The position numbers and the translations under genes were made by a program. A stretch of 64,000 nt of DNA from Microthyrium microscopicum (Eukaryota > Ascomycota > Dothideomycetes > Microthyriales > Microthyriaceae): positions 324,538 to 388,537 of the forward strand of contig MU004235.1 in assembly GCA_010405405.1 (NCBI GenBank), in the 5' to 3' direction. Positions 1-12,741 of the stretch are shown one piece after another; positions within the stretch are counted from its first letter, which is position 1, and each line of letters starts with the position of its first letter. The notes beneath the pieces are model-generated. The model was not told the origin of the DNA, did no database searches, and was given only the letters and a program-made list of their open reading frames with translations.

Positions 1-386
1 AAAGCTCATGCGATATTGTTTGTCCTACCATATGATCTGTGATTGGGATGAGGAGGGTGGAAGAAACCAGAATCAAGCGCTAAAAGATTGGCAACTGCAC
101 ACGGCGAATATACGGTATACGCTAAGCGCTCGGGGACTAGCGTATTTTGCTCTTTCTCTTCATGTCCTGAAGAAGAAGTTCAGCCAACTACACCTGATAC
201 TCATTGACTTGAGTAGGCTCTACAATCAAGGTAAAGGACGTCTTCGACGGCTCCATCGACTAGAAATACAGTTAAGGATATGTAGGTTCTTAGGTACAAA
301 GGTATTGATTGATTAACCGCCATCTCGCCACCATCCACACGAGCAACTGTTCAAGGCGCGTGTCCTCCAGTTACCAGAGAGCTGTT
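1..386. other. intergenic, window start
   Basis: I see no supported gene here. A 102-codon open frame on the plus strand has no recognisable motif and no conserved splice context. The stretch is most simply the 3' flank of the oxygenase gene that ends at 387 on the minus strand. Confidence 0.5.
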
Positions 387-3300
387 TCACGACATGCCCA
401 CACTTTGATATGCATCAGGAAGCACAGAACGTATCGGGCTATCAGCAGGAAGTTTCCTGCGTTGCCAGACCTGATCCATTCTATGACCTGAATCTGCATT
501 ATCGCCACCAGTAAAAACACCTTTTCCAAGTCCATCGAACCGCAAATTCCAGGTGACTGGACTGGGAAGGAGTTCACCCCACTGGACATCGGTATAGCGT
601 ACTAGACCATCCGGCGTGTGCACACGTCGAAGTCGACCAAGCTTGTCGTGGGCCACGCGAAGGTTCTTCCACTGAGCCGTGCTTTTGAGAAGACAAGTGA
701 GAGCAATGATGCTGAGTTCCTGTCCGATGATGCCTGGTCGTCGAGGACCGTCATATGAACCCAAGTTCAAGTAGTATCCTTGAGGGCGGCCGAGAATGAA
801 ATCATTCTGTTCAGGATAAGATTGGGAAGACTGAGTTTGTATGAGTGAAATGTCTTTGACAAGGATTATCGACACTCACAATATCCAATACAATCGTGTC
901 TCCAACGGAAACATCCACCATCTCTTCAATTACTTTACCATCCACGATTTTGGTGCTCTTCAGCTGAACAGCCTTTACCTTCTCATCTTTCGGGCTGAAT
1001 ATACGGAGTAATTGAACCTCATGGAAGCGCTGCGCCTCCAGCGCGTATCTTTCAACATCATCATAGACGTCATCTTTGACAATCACCCTTGTGCCAGCCT
1101 CGTTAAGCTTGGAATCAGCCCAGACAATGTCTTGAAGCTTTCGCCATTGCTCAGTTGGTCCATCTTGGTCCACACTCTTGTTCTTACGACTCTTTGGATC
1201 GATAAAGTAAGCAAGCGCTTCGGTAAACGTAGTGACAGTCGATACGCCAGTGCCAAGGACTTGTGCCAGGAGGATTGCAGCAATTTGTTGAGTTGAAAAG
1301 CCACCTTGACCACTGAGAGCATGGACGAGAGAGGCTCCAAGCCTTCTCACATTCTGAACATAGTCTGGGTCACCAGTCACAGCACGCTCGAGCTGCAAGA
1401 TATAGCTTCCGATGACACCTTTTCCAAGGATTGTGGTTTGGTATCTGGCGACGCCCTTCTTGGTGAGTTTTATTAAGAATTGCAAAGACTCTTTGAATGC
1501 ATGCCTCAATTTCCACAGCCGAGCCGGATCAGAATCTTGCGAGCTAAAGCGTTGACAATTGCTCAAGTGCAAATAGATGTCGTTCTCGTCGTATGGTCTT
1601 TCGAGGTGCTGTTCAGTCTTGATCGACTCCCAAAACCCCAAAAAGTCGGCAAAGAAACGGGTGATTAGCGGGATCGCAAAGTCCTTTACCACGTCAATTT
1701 GGTAAATCTGATCGCCATTTGCTTTCTTCTGAAACTTTCGTTGTTCGCGCAATCGTATGTTATTTGCGAGTCCGTCGAAGTATTGGGAGACGCTCTTTCC
1801 CCAGTCCGAAGGGAGAGATTTCCGAATAATGCCATCGGCGACCGACTGAGGAGCCCAATCGCCGGCAATAATGGCTCGAAGTGTTTCATGAGAGATGTCG
1901 CCTGGCTCGATTTCACTTAGTTTAGCCCAATCTGGTGCTGTGGTACCATCAAGTATTTCTTTGATGACATCGTAGTCCGCGATTGTGACAGGAGCTTTCG
2001 GGCGAGGAGCAGCCTCATTGCCTCGCCACTCAAGGTCGAACCATGAATCACGAATAGCCATAGTTCGCCGAATCTTGCGTGGAGTCTCTTTAACATCAGA
2101 GCTGCACGCTTGTGAAAAGAAACCAAGCGGAACATGACCGTTTTCCACTACCCATGGCGCACCGAGCTGATCTTCTAATCCTGAAAGATCCAGCTGATTG
2201 ATGTAGCCCTGTTGTTCGGCGAGAATAGCATTCATAGTTGGCGTATAGAAAGGCTGCCACAAGTGCAGAGAGTTGTATTCAAAATAGTCTGGCAAAGCTC
2301 GAGCGAAGAGTTGATTGATGATTGATCCCTTGTTCACCTTTGGATCAGACTGAACTTCATTGAAGCCCCAAGCAGTGTAAGAATCAACGTTCCAGTCAAT
2401 TGTATAGAACCTATCTGATCTGATAAGTGTCACAGCATCAGAGAAGATTGCTCGCCAAAGTGCTGAATCTCCACCAGGACAGGATGTGCCGGGGTCTATG
2501 TTCTGGCCGTTGCCTTCAAGCATAACTCCTGGGTATAACTCAACCATGTCTGGATCCTCATACAAGTCACGAAGCCTGTTCTGGATGTCTGGGTCGCTGT
2601 TCATGTCTGCAAAGTCATTGTGCCGCGACATTCCAAAAAACTCACGGAACTCGTTGAGGCTAGTCATTTCCCACTTGCGTGCTTGCAGTATTCCCAGGAT
2701 TTCGATCGCTTTAAGTACCTTTGGGATATTGCCGCCGAAATGGACAATTGGATCCTCGATAGCTCGAGTCAACTCAGCCGCCATTTGAGCATCGTCAAAA
2801 TAGCCGTGTTCATCTCGCCTGAACCAGCCTCCGTACTCCGGGTCACCAACCGGATCGAGTGTTTCCGGAAACCATGGACGCCCCATCTTCGGAGGCATGC
2901 TGGCTTGCTTGTCCTTCAATTCACCAAACATCTTTTGCAAAGAATGTAAGGGAATTTCACCGTCAATAGCCATTTTTGTTGTTATTCGTTCGCCCTTGGC
3001 CATTTGTTCCTCTGTAGCATTGTCATCGATGATGTTTCCCATCCTTAAAAGTCCGACCATTAAGCCTTCAGCCCATTTTGCATCTCTATTCGAGATAGGG
3101 CCGTGAAAGCGGTACAGTAGGTTGAATTCTGCCGAGACCATGTTTCCTTCACCACGTTGTAGCCCATGCTTGTCATTCTCCGCAGGATATGAACGATTAG
3201 GGTCCAACGTCCAAGCTGTATTCTTTGGATGCAGACCCATCAAACATCTCAGATAATCGTGCACCGATATTTGCATATAAAATCCACAAGTAACCAAACG

Positions 3301-4225
3301 GGCGGTCTGAAACAAATCCTCGTCTTGTTGCTTGATGGCATTTGAGCGCCAATCGTCAAGCTCTTGTCCCACGATTTCTTTCGCTGGCCGTGGAAGAGAA
3401 AATCGGCCATTCTCATTGATTTCGAGGAGCTGCTTCGCAACATAGTTGTGGAATCGATTGTACATAACGATATAGAGGCAGACACCTGGAGGTTGTCTGA
3501 GAAGGCGCTCCTCGGCAAATGTATCAGGCTTGAGTAGGCCGAGCTTCATCTGACGGACTTCAAGCTGCTCTTGCTGATTACTTCCGTATAGGGGTGATAG
3601 CTCGAGGTACGAGGAAGTCACAGATTTGTTTGCATCCTCGTCGTCAGTTCGAAAGATGTCTAATCTCATTAGGCAGGAAGAGACACTGGAACATAGGTAC
3701 CATACCATGAATGATCAAAGATGCATGATAGAGCAAGAAACTTGACATGCCACTTGGGCTCTCCACGGATTTCTCATTTCTCGCCAGAAGCAGGTCAAAA
3801 ATATCTCCCGGATCAGGTTTTGCTCCATGGCGAGCGCGCGTTGGTTGGACGGTCTTCGCATAAGGCGAGCCAGCTTTGCCTAGATCCGGATACATGATAT
3901 TGTTGTATGATCCATCAGCCGTTCGAAATCGAAACTTGTTACCATGGTAGCTTAGGGGAGGATGTAACATTGATCCCCATAATTCGGTGACCATTTTTTG
4001 GGTTATCGCTCGACTTAAAGGGTCGTCGATGTCAAGCTCAGCGGCAACGTCTCTGGCCGCCGTAGTTTTTCCTACGAACGGATAATGGATGAGACCTTTC
4101 AGAGCTGCGACGGCATCTCCCCCGACGTTGGAGTACCACGCACGATCTGATGGTGGACCATGTAATGTCTGGTCATTGTGAAAGTTGAAGCGACCATCCT
4201 CGCCCTTGGAGAACAGAGACGTCAT
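387..4225 (-). CDS. Ppo-type fatty-acid dioxygenase (PpoC/10R-DOX-like)
   Basis: Exons run 4225-3706, 3659-880 and 806-387 (about 1239 aa). The family oxygenates linoleic/oleic acid with an N-terminal heme peroxidase-like domain and, in some members, isomerises the hydroperoxide with a C-terminal P450 domain; products are psi-factor oxylipins that control sporulation. Visible marks: distal-heme region LIIHDIFRTD created exactly by the first splice, ELSPLYGSNQ, and the catalytic Tyr/proximal His segment EFNLLYRFH. In the C-terminal P450-like part the heme-thiolate loop reads YLNLGSYDGPRRPGIIG and has no cysteine, so P450 chemistry is probably absent, as known for Aspergillus PpoC. I chose Met at 4225 because the stretch before it is unlike the family; a further 5' exon is possible. 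Family assignment is firm; the 10R specificity is inference. Confidence 0.9.
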
Positions 4226-5049
4226 GTCGATGTGAGTGCGAGTAATGAATAAGGCGACTAGTTCAAAGATTTGTTGATCAAATAGATGGAGGAAGAAGAG
4301 ATGACTGGTCAATGGTCTCTCACTCAAGCGATTAGAAGGAAGGGTATGTAATCATCGGATGCGGAAAGAGCAAACGCATGGAAAACTTAGACCTGTGCAG
4401 ACCATTGATGTAAAGACCAGAGCTTCGGTGAGGATTTGTCCTTCTGTGTTCTGAGTGCCCCCAAGGCCAGTGCTTGTTGTCTTCATTTTGATTGCATCTT
4501 TCTTGGTAGCTCCTCAGTCTTTTGCAGCAGTATGGAGTAATAATAGTGAGGACTATGAACTTAGATAGGCAGATCATTACTGGCTGCTTATTATTTACGC
4601 CGTACGGAATGCCTCACCTTCTTGGAACACAATGACTGCGAGGAAAAAAAGTCAAAGTGGTCTCCAGTACTGGCGTAGTATGAGGATCCCAGAATGTGTC
4701 GATTGTGTCACAATCCAGTTTCTCGGCGTTGCGTTTGTTACAATTCGCCTCGTGTCCAGGCATGTAGCTGCAAAAAGCAATTTCCTGCGAGGATTCGGCA
4801 TAAGAAAAGAGCGATACAGGTTCGAAATCGGGAAACTCGCCAAAGCTAATTGTCGGGCACCGAGATTTTACGCATTATCTTCAACATTTGTCTAGCTGCA
4901 GAATCTCTGATGTGAAAGTTTAGTACACACCAGTAGTTAACAACTGACTTTCAGCAGACCGACGTTATACTAGCGTCGATGTTGCTGGAGCGTACAATTC
5001 GCATACCATTTCTTGCTTGGTGGGCATACCAAAACTCGAAGTACGCATA
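4226..5049. other. intergenic between dioxygenase and RMP1
   Basis: This stretch is the 5' flank of the oxygenase gene and the 3' flank of RMP1, both on the minus strand. Short open frames on both strands show no conserved motif. It could hold an upstream non-coding exon of the oxygenase, but no convincing donor/acceptor pair stood out. Confidence 0.4.
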
Positions 5050-5712
5050 CTAAAAATCGAATAAGTCATCGATAGCGCTCTTTGTCCTTTTCTTCTTCTT
5101 CTTGATAGATTTTGTGTCCTTGTTGTCTTCTGCTCTTGTGTTTGCCTCCAAGGCCTCGACAGATACTGGCTTTTCGGCAACATTCTTCCCATGAAGCGAC
5201 ACAGCCGTCCGTTCTACCACCATTCCCAGATCATCGCCATCGTCTCGCGCATCTCCATCTTTTGGCTCCGTTAAATTGACTGGTATCGTGCTCGCTATCG
5301 CTAAAGCGTCATCTGCAAGCTTCTCACTAACGCCGACTAGCGTACAAACTCTTGCGAAGATGGCTAGAATGGTGAGGGCTACCCCCACAAAGCGACTCTC
5401 AGAAATAATCTGGCTGAAGGAGGCATACCATTGTGCGACATAGCGTTGCGCCCAGGAGTCTACTACGCTACGACCCTGTTTACCAAACTTGATGGGAATG
5501 GTCGCCGCAGGGGATTTGCCAGAAGGCGGCAGTTTGCTGCACAAGGAGCTCAGTTGACGACGGAAAATGTTGAAATGCTTCCACCAGTGTGAGCGGCGAT
5601 GCTGATTTTTGTTGCGCCGGTAGAGGAGGAACGTGAGGTTGGAGAGATCCTGGAGCTCTTGGCTGGGTGACCGCGGAGGCATTTTAGTCGCAGCTTTTGG
5701 AGGTTCTGCCAT
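5050..5712 (-). CDS. RMP1: RNase MRP subunit Rmp1-like
   Basis: A single exon of 220 aa. Rmp1 is the subunit specific to RNase MRP, the nucleolar ribonucleoprotein that cleaves pre-rRNA in ITS1. The diagnostic block lies at residues ~25-60: FLLYRRNKNQHRRSHWWKHF, followed by the helical segment up to about residue 125 (IISESRFVGVALTILAIFAR). The C-terminus is charged and ends in a lysine run (KKKKKR) that could serve as a nuclear/nucleolar signal. It is divergent from the mitoribosomal S10 gene with 193 bp between starts. Length suits fungal Rmp1. Confidence 0.85.
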   Translation of the reverse strand: MAEPPKAATKMPPRSPSQELQDLSNLTFLLYRRNKNQHRRSHWWKHFNIFRRQLSSLCSKLPPSGKSPAATIPIKFGKQGRSVVDSWAQRYVAQWYASFSQIISESRFVGVALTILAIFARVCTLVGVSEKLADDALAIASTIPVNLTEPKDGDARDDGDDLGMVVERTAVSLHGKNVAEKPVSVEALEANTRAEDNKDTKSIKKKKKRTKSAIDDLFDF

Positions 5713-5905
5713 CTCCCATTATTTTTGGACCATCATGGCAACGCTGCTGTAAGCTTCCAATGTTGCGAGTTTCCATTCCAGCTGGTTGTAAGAGTTTGCG
5801 TAGGATGAAGTTGGACAATATTTCTGTCTCTGGCAATATAAGTGGCTAGTGGAATCTCACGTGTGTGGCGTTTTCAATTGAGTTTCAAAAAAGTCAACGC
5901 CAGAG
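5713..5905. promoter_or_regulatory. divergent promoter RMP1 / RSM10
   Basis: The 193 bp between the two ATGs must hold both promoters and 5' leaders. I see no clear TATA box. The compact head-to-head layout joins two ribosome-related genes. Confidence 0.4.
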
Positions 5906-6942
5906 ATGACATCTCGATTTGCCAACTCATCACGAAATTCCAAATCAGCTATGGCAGTACCAAGCTTAAGGACGGCTCTGTTGAGATCGTCGCATCGAAT
6001 AAAAGTATAGCTTCCTATCCTATGCGCGCGTTTCATCGCTGACCTCTACAGCTCTCCCCAAACACCAACATTCTCCGACCAAGGATACAAACAGCTGGCT
6101 TAGCAGACATCAAAGACAGCCTCACAACTTCCAATGGCACCACAACCTACGAAGACGATATTGGCTCCATTACCATAACCGAAGCAGACCAAGTCAACCC
6201 CAACAAACAAAAACTCGACGACCTCCCCGAGTAAGTCATCATCAGGTCTTACTTCTTCTTAACGAATACTAATCCGTCCAGCATCCTCGCCAATCCCAAT
6301 CTTACACCCGCTCAACGCGATCTCCTCGGCCGCGCCCGCATCCCCAAGTCCCTTCAAGCCATGTACAACAAGCCACTCAAACGTAAACCTACCCATGGCA
6401 TACCTGTCTGCAACCTACAGATTCGTTCCTTCAGCGTTCGCAATCTCGAACTCCAAGCCGACTTTGCCCTGCGCGCCGCCTACTACCTTGGTCTGCCCGC
6501 GAAAGGTCCAGTCCCACTACCACATATCACAGAGCGCTGGACTGTCCCGCGGTCCAATTTCGTGCACAAGAAGAGTCAAGAGAACTTTGAGCGAGTGACG
6601 GTGCGGCGGCTGATACAGATACAAGATGGCGACTCGGAAGTCGTACAGTGCTGGCTGGGATATCTACGACAGCGATCGTATCATGGCGTGGGCATGAAGG
6701 CACTGTTGTGGGAAAATGAGGGACTTGGCGTAGGCAAGAGGATGGACGAAGAGGCGGGTGTGGCAGACGCTGGACTTGAGACAGAGTGGGGTAATTTTGG
6801 TATGAGGATGAATGTGAAGACGGCGGAGATGGTGGAAGAGCTGCTGGGCAGTGAGGCATACGAGAAGCCGAAGCGATGGATGGAAGGCTTCTGGAGGGAA
6901 CCGATTGAGGTCGCGAGGAAGCCCAATACCAGTTCGAAATAG
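5906..6942 (+). CDS. RSM10: mitochondrial ribosomal protein uS10m (Rsm10)
   Basis: Exons 5906-6004, 6052-6230 and 6282-6942 give 312 aa. It is the S10 protein of the small mitoribosomal subunit. The N-terminus is basic and Ser/Arg-rich (MTSRFANSSRNSKSAM, then RTALLRSSHR), as expected of a mitochondrial presequence. The S10 fold spans roughly residues 110-220, with HGIPVCNLQIRSF, PLPHITERWTVPRSNFVHKK and QENFERVTVRRLIQI. The C-terminal ~70 residues are an acidic extension of the kind seen in fungal mitoribosomal proteins. The first intron is 47 bp and phase 0; the start was chosen because this small exon joins in frame and supplies the presequence. Confidence 0.9.
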
Positions 6943-7424
6943 GTGTCGGGTGAAGAATTGCTATGTGTATTATATGAGATGTATATACCTCACCTTTGCA
7001 CACACTTCACATGCGCTGAGAAGCATTTGCTTGACAGACCAGTTGGCATGCCCCCAATCAACTAAGATATTTACCATGATCATATGAAGAGTGTGGCCTC
7101 TACTTCCCATCACAATCGATGTCAACTCGAGTTTTCGCGTATGGGAATAGGATACGATTAGCAGAGAGCACACTCCACCTCCCGTAATGGTTGATAACTC
7201 ACCGAAACTCCTTCGTAATCGCTAGGAAATAAGACACTCGTAAGCAACGCGTAGCAGACGCGAGCCAACGAAGCAGAAGGAGGCACACTACTTTTCTTTC
7301 TCTATCGATTGAGATCAATAATCACATTTAGAAGATTTAGTTCATCGGTTTTTACCATTATACAATTCCTAACCTGCGCGCCGCGCTCTGGGTATCTACT
7401 TCATGCTTCGTCAAATCATGCTTC
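6943..7424. other. convergent 3' region RSM10 / GCN2
   Basis: This stretch lies between the stops of two converging genes. It presumably holds both 3' UTRs; no gene or repeat is evident. Confidence 0.5.
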
Positions 7425-10400
7425 TTATAATGCCAGATCGTATAGATCGATCCAGCCTGTGCGAAAATTGAATATCACCGCTTTCTGACATGCACCATTC
7501 TCCAGGTACTCACCACGAAACTTGTCTAACATCGCGCGAATCTGTTGTATGTAATCTCGATCATTTGCGGGCGCCGATTGTATCGCTCGGCGCCATGAAT
7601 CGGGATCACCCAGCTGCGAAGCACGTACAGCCTCCAGAATTGCATCGCTGGTCTCCACCCCTACATAAGGCGGATTGGCATACGACGCGAGAAACTCTTG
7701 ATAGCGTAATAGTCCCGCTTCCATCAGGCTGTTGCGGTTGGTCTTTTTGCCTTTGTGTTGGGCAAATATTAGCTGGAAGTTGGTACGCTTGTCTGAACTC
7801 GCGTAGCCAGAATCAACATTGCCTGCCAACGCTGACAAAGGCCGATGAGCTACACGTGTCGACTGACCTTCGCGTTGGTCACGCTCGCGAATTTCCGTGC
7901 GGAGGTGTGGAATGAGATTTTCGATGCTCACGTCTACATCTTGGCCAGTGATGAACGACCTGACCTTGAGATCAGAGCGGGCAAAGGCAGTGTCTTGCTT
8001 GATCATGACAATCCAAGAAAACGGGTCATCGTGGTATCGAGTGGTAAGTTCTTTGAGCGAATCAGCATCCTTCGCCAGTTCTGCGCTGATGCCGTGACTC
8101 CAAAGGTCTTTGACGACGCTCATAGCTGCGGAACGAAGAGTTTTGGCATCAAACGATGCGACGAGAACGGAGCCTCGCCTCATGGGCCATATTTCCTTCG
8201 CTGCATTGTTGGTTTTCGTCTTTTTTAAGAATTTGCTAGACTTTGTAGCTCCTTTTTGATGTTTCACCATTGAAGACATTAGTCGTTCCCAACTGAGGCT
8301 GAAGCCAACTGCATGACATCCAGTAAAAGCAGCATTGCCATGGCGTGGTCGATTATCCTCAATCAAACGATCATATCTGCCACCAGCAGCAAGAACAGTG
8401 CGTTTTTTGGAGTCGTAAAGACACTGGAAGAGGATTCCATCCTGGTAAAACTTTTCTTTGTAGCAGCTCAAAGGGCAAATATAAACCTTCGACTGTACAC
8501 CGTAATTCTTCATAAACTTCACGACAGCTTGAAGATGAGCAAAAGTAGGCTTCAGACGTTCACGTTGATCGGCACTGCCCATAATGCTCTGGACCTTGGT
8601 GAGAGCCTTGTCATGTGTCTCACGCCAGTCGAATTTGGCTAAATCGTCGAGAGATGTGGACGTGATACCTAAACTCGGTGCACGAAGTTCATTTCGTAGC
8701 CGCTGCCAGGTATTGTCATTGACGTTCAAATTGCTCAAAACCTCTTTGACACTTGTTCGTTGATGTACTGGGATGCGGCAGTGTTCCAAAATGAGTTCCA
8801 AGAGCGCCGAGTGATTGAGATGTAAACACATCTGCCCAGGCGAGAAGCATGGAAGTTCGTGAACTACCTCATCGAGGACTTTGATGACTTCTGATTCTCT
8901 CATTGCCAGATCAAGAGCATCGGTAGAAACAAAGTCAAAATCGACCTCACCCTTTGCAAGGGGTTCACCGCCATTTTTAGAGTCACGAAACACTGTACCA
9001 ATGGTATATGTCTTTTCGGCTCCGGGGAAAGTTCGAGCAACTTTTCGAGCGTTTGGTAGAGTCAAATCGAAGGGCAACTGGGCAACAGTTCCAGTGGAAG
9101 TTAGAACGTGAACCGCCTGCTCAGTTGTATATAAACGCGACCGAGGGAAAAGGATTGGACGCTGGGTTTCTATCGCACAATGCTTTTTGAAAATTTCTGC
9201 TAGGCGGTCCTTTGTCATGGAAGAAACCAACATGAGGATAGGCTCATCCTTGGTACGACTCGGCGATGCCGCGTCCCAAGCAAGATCTTGAACATCTTGG
9301 TCAGCCTGGTCCACAGAGAACACAGATTCTATCATGTTATGATAGTAGGGTGATGCTCGATCGCGGAGGCCTAGCAAGGCTTGTTGCAAAGCTTCATCCT
9401 TAACCTTGATAGGTATTTTACCGCTGTGCAAGAGTTCGTAGCTCGAAGGACGCTTGCTAGGCTGATGAACCAAAAGTGATTCCAGGATATCCCGCATAGC
9501 CGACTTCTCTGGGGTTTCAAAGTCGTCAGGCAATACGACCCCCTTGGCTCTAATATCGCCCATGACCTTTGCTCGTTCCATACCAGTAGTCAACGGGTAG
9601 CACATCTCAAAGAATATGATTCCAAGAGAATACATATCGACTTTTGTGCTGTAGTCGCCAGAGGAGCTGGATTTGACTTCTGGCGCAACATAGAAGGCAG
9701 TTCCAACGCTTCGAGTCATATCGTTGTCGGCCACATTGTTAGTATGACCTTTTCCGGGCGAATCAAATTGTCCGCTGATTGCGAGACCAAAGTCGCCAAT
9801 TTTGGGGTTGTTCAACTGGTCAATAAAGATATTGGCGGGCTTGAGATCGCGGTGAATGATTCCTAGACTATGAATGTGTGCCAGCCCGTCCACAATTTGG
9901 TGGAATAGTCGCCATATGTTATCGGGCTCATCGTTGAGACCTTTACGAATCAAGTCAAGGAGAGTGTGTCGCTCGCAATATTCCATCTGGATGTACAAGG
10001 TTGTTTTCATTGGCTCTCGCATGGAACGGGAGCTCGATATGGTTCGCTGTTTAGCTAGCTTTCTGCGCGTTGAAGAGGTTTCTGAAGAAAGATCCTCAGA
10101 TCCATTTTCGCTTCCAGTAATCACAGCGCTTTCGTCTTCCTGGTCGTCAAGTTCTGTTTGCTCATCATCCTCTTCAGAGTCGGAAGAGGAATCTGATCCA
10201 AATGCAATGTTTGCAGGACCCGAGCTAACAAAATCAAGACCTCTCGTACTATGGCCGAAAGTGAAATTATCTTCCTCAGTAGAAAGAATTGCTTGCGAAG
10301 TCTGATCTTCTGAGGAAGCATTCTTAGTGCCTCCATCTTCGTCAAACGAGTCATCGAACCAAGCAGTCCAGTAGCGCACCACATTCTGATGGTCAATTCT

Positions 10401-12741
10401 TGAAAGTAGCTTAACTTCCGAGAGTAGTTGAGTAAAGGCGTCGCGAGCGGGAGCCTCGATTTTCTTGATCGCATATGTTTGACCATCAAGCTTGTGACGA
10501 GCCTTCACAACTTCGCCAAAGCCTCCTTTTCCCAGTCTACCCAGATAATCAAACTCTCTTTCAAAGCGAGACGATCCTATTCGAATACTAGAGAGTCTTC
10601 TTCTTCGAGGCTGCATGTCAAATATCGCTGGAGCAAATCCGGAGCTCTTGGATGGAACATCTACAGCGTAAACTGCCACATCAGTTCTCAAAAACTCGTT
10701 GGAAGAGAGATCAAAAGCTGTCGGCCGCTTTTTTGAATCGACTTTGAAAAATGCGTGGGTTATGATTTTCAATGGGTCCGAGAGCTTCAACTGGGAGCTC
10801 AGCATTGATGGTCCATTAAACCGCTCAGGTACATCCAAGCCAAAGAGCATTTGGACGAATAATATACCGAGATCCCAAATATCCGACTTCTTGATAGGTT
10901 TGCCATCATTTTGAAGTTCTGGAGCTTGCCAATAAACGGCTCGCGCTGAAGAAGCACTGGACTTGTTTCGCAAATCGTGCAGTGCTTTCTGGAAACCCGC
11001 GTCGGCAAGCTTCAGGGTTTGTGAACCGCCGTCACCGCGTTCGAAGAGAACGTTTTTGGAATGAAGGTCTCCATGCACAATGCCGTGTTTGTGGTAAAAC
11101 TCTAGAGCGCCAAGAAGGTCGATAGTCCATGATTTCACCCGTTTCGGGTATATCACATCTTGTTCTTGAAGCTTCTCCCACAGAGTGTCTTGGCGAGCAT
11201 GCTCTGTCAAAACCAAAACGTCCCAGCCCAGATCGGTAGAATCGATTCTGAAGTCTAGCATTCGGATGCAGTTTACGTGTATTGGAAGTCGACGAACACT
11301 TTCTAGTAATTCCTCCAGAAGCAGGATCTTCTTCTTCTCTTCAGCAGATACTAGATTAAGAAAGCATTGTTTCAATATCAGCTGACATGGCGATGCTACC
11401 TTGCCAGGTGTAGGGACTTCTGCTATTGGAAGGACTGTTTGGATGCTTGTGACAGGCCCATCAGCGAGTTGAGCAAAGCCGTTGACCGCGAAGAAGGAAA
11501 TATCAATCCCTTCTTTCTGCAAATGGACAATACGATCAAACGTAAGGAAGCGACCAGCCGCTTGGGTGTGGTCGCTCATCAGGTCAAACCTACTAGAATT
11601 AGTATAAGCTAGTAATTCCAAACCAAAACAAGCATTGAAAAATATCAAACTGAAGCCTTTGGGCAAAATCGCAAAGCATGCCATGGCAGCCATCGCATTC
11701 AGTGGGAGCCATCGAATGCGATGGTGACCATCGGATGTTATAAATTTATTGGACATCATCAAAAGTAGAATTTGACACAGTCTTACCTCGATCTCCGGCG
11801 AGGTTCATGCGTCTGTTTGCGACGTGCCATCTCTTCCGCTACCATGCGCTGAACATTCTGATCTTCTTCCGCTTGAGCTTGTGCATGTTTTTCTTGTTCT
11901 TTAAGCTCTTGTTCTTTCGCAGCTTTAAATGCAGCCGCCTAAAGATGTGTTAGTATAACATTCTCATAACAAGCCATGGGGCCCGTCGAGAGTGGTGGGA
12001 GCCAGTAGTCGTCAGATGCTATTATGAAGAAATGCAAGAAGCTTCAGGGTGCGTTCAGAAGTCTGAATGCATTTGAGGAAAGCCAACAAAGTTCGAGAGG
12101 ACAACGGCACTCAACCAGAAATGCATTCTGTAATGGCCATCGAACGCAGTGGCAGCCACCCAGTGTTTTGGGATTGTTGATCATCATCCTGAGATGCGTT
12201 CTGGCAGGCAAGATCTTACCTCGTATTCAGCGCGTTCCTCTTCCAGCGAGGTCAAGGTTTCTCCATGGGCCTTGTGATGTGCTTCATTGTCCAGCATTCC
12301 TTGCACGGCGAAAGCAATTTCGTATATCATCACATCGCCAAGTCGAAGATCTACGTCTGTCGCAATCGTTTGCATGACCAGCTTCAAAGTTTTGTCCCGA
12401 ACCCCAGTAGACGACTCGATGGTGATGATCGGAGGCGATTTTGGATAAGTGAGTGTGAATTTGACGAAAAGAACCAGCCTTATTTCCTCATCAGGATCTG
12501 ACTTCAAATGGATTTTGAAGGTTGGCTCTTGGCTCGAATTCCATGCTCCTTTTTGCTCTACTCTTTCAAATTGATCGAAGTAGATTCCCTCTAGAGCCAC
12601 AAGTTCTTCGGACTGAAGTTGGGCATAATCGGTCACCCGGGTTTTACTCTTGACTGCAGTTGTGGTCGCATTATGGAGGGGAGCATCTGACGCGGCTTCG
12701 GTTTCTTTACGATTGACTGCCTTTTTGTTCTTTTTGGCCAT
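7425..12741 (-). CDS. GCN2: eIF2-alpha kinase Gcn2 (CPC-3)
   Basis: Exons 12741-12220, 11938-11787 and 11592-7425 give 1613 aa. Gcn2 senses uncharged tRNA and phosphorylates eIF2-alpha, starting general amino-acid control. Domain order: RWD (about 35-165; the Gcn1-binding domain), a charged coiled linker, a degenerate kinase (HGDL instead of HRDL, DAG instead of DFG), the active kinase (LGKGGFGEVV, IHRDLKPANIFI, DFGLA, activation loop GTAFYVAPEV) with a long acidic insert, a HisRS-like domain, and the C-terminal ribosome/dimer domain. The two introns are long for this window (281 and 194 bp). The second ends in tandem AG acceptors (11594-11593 and 11591-11590), both in frame. The gene is divergent from CUT12. 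Confidence 0.96.
11690..11724. repeat. hairpin in GCN2 intron 2
   Basis: An 11-bp perfect inverted repeat (CCATCGCATTC at 11690-11700 and GAATGCGATGG at 11714-11724) with a 13-nt loop lies inside the 194-bp second intron of GCN2. It could pull the distal acceptor closer to the donor; that is inference only. Confidence 0.5.

Noticed and set aside
7490-7915. 141-codon plus-strand frame at the GCN2 3' end
   Set aside because: It is antisense to the conserved C-terminal domain of Gcn2.
12024-12377. Plus-strand frame opposite the first GCN2 intron and exon
   Set aside because: It is antisense to the RWD exon and intron and has no motif.
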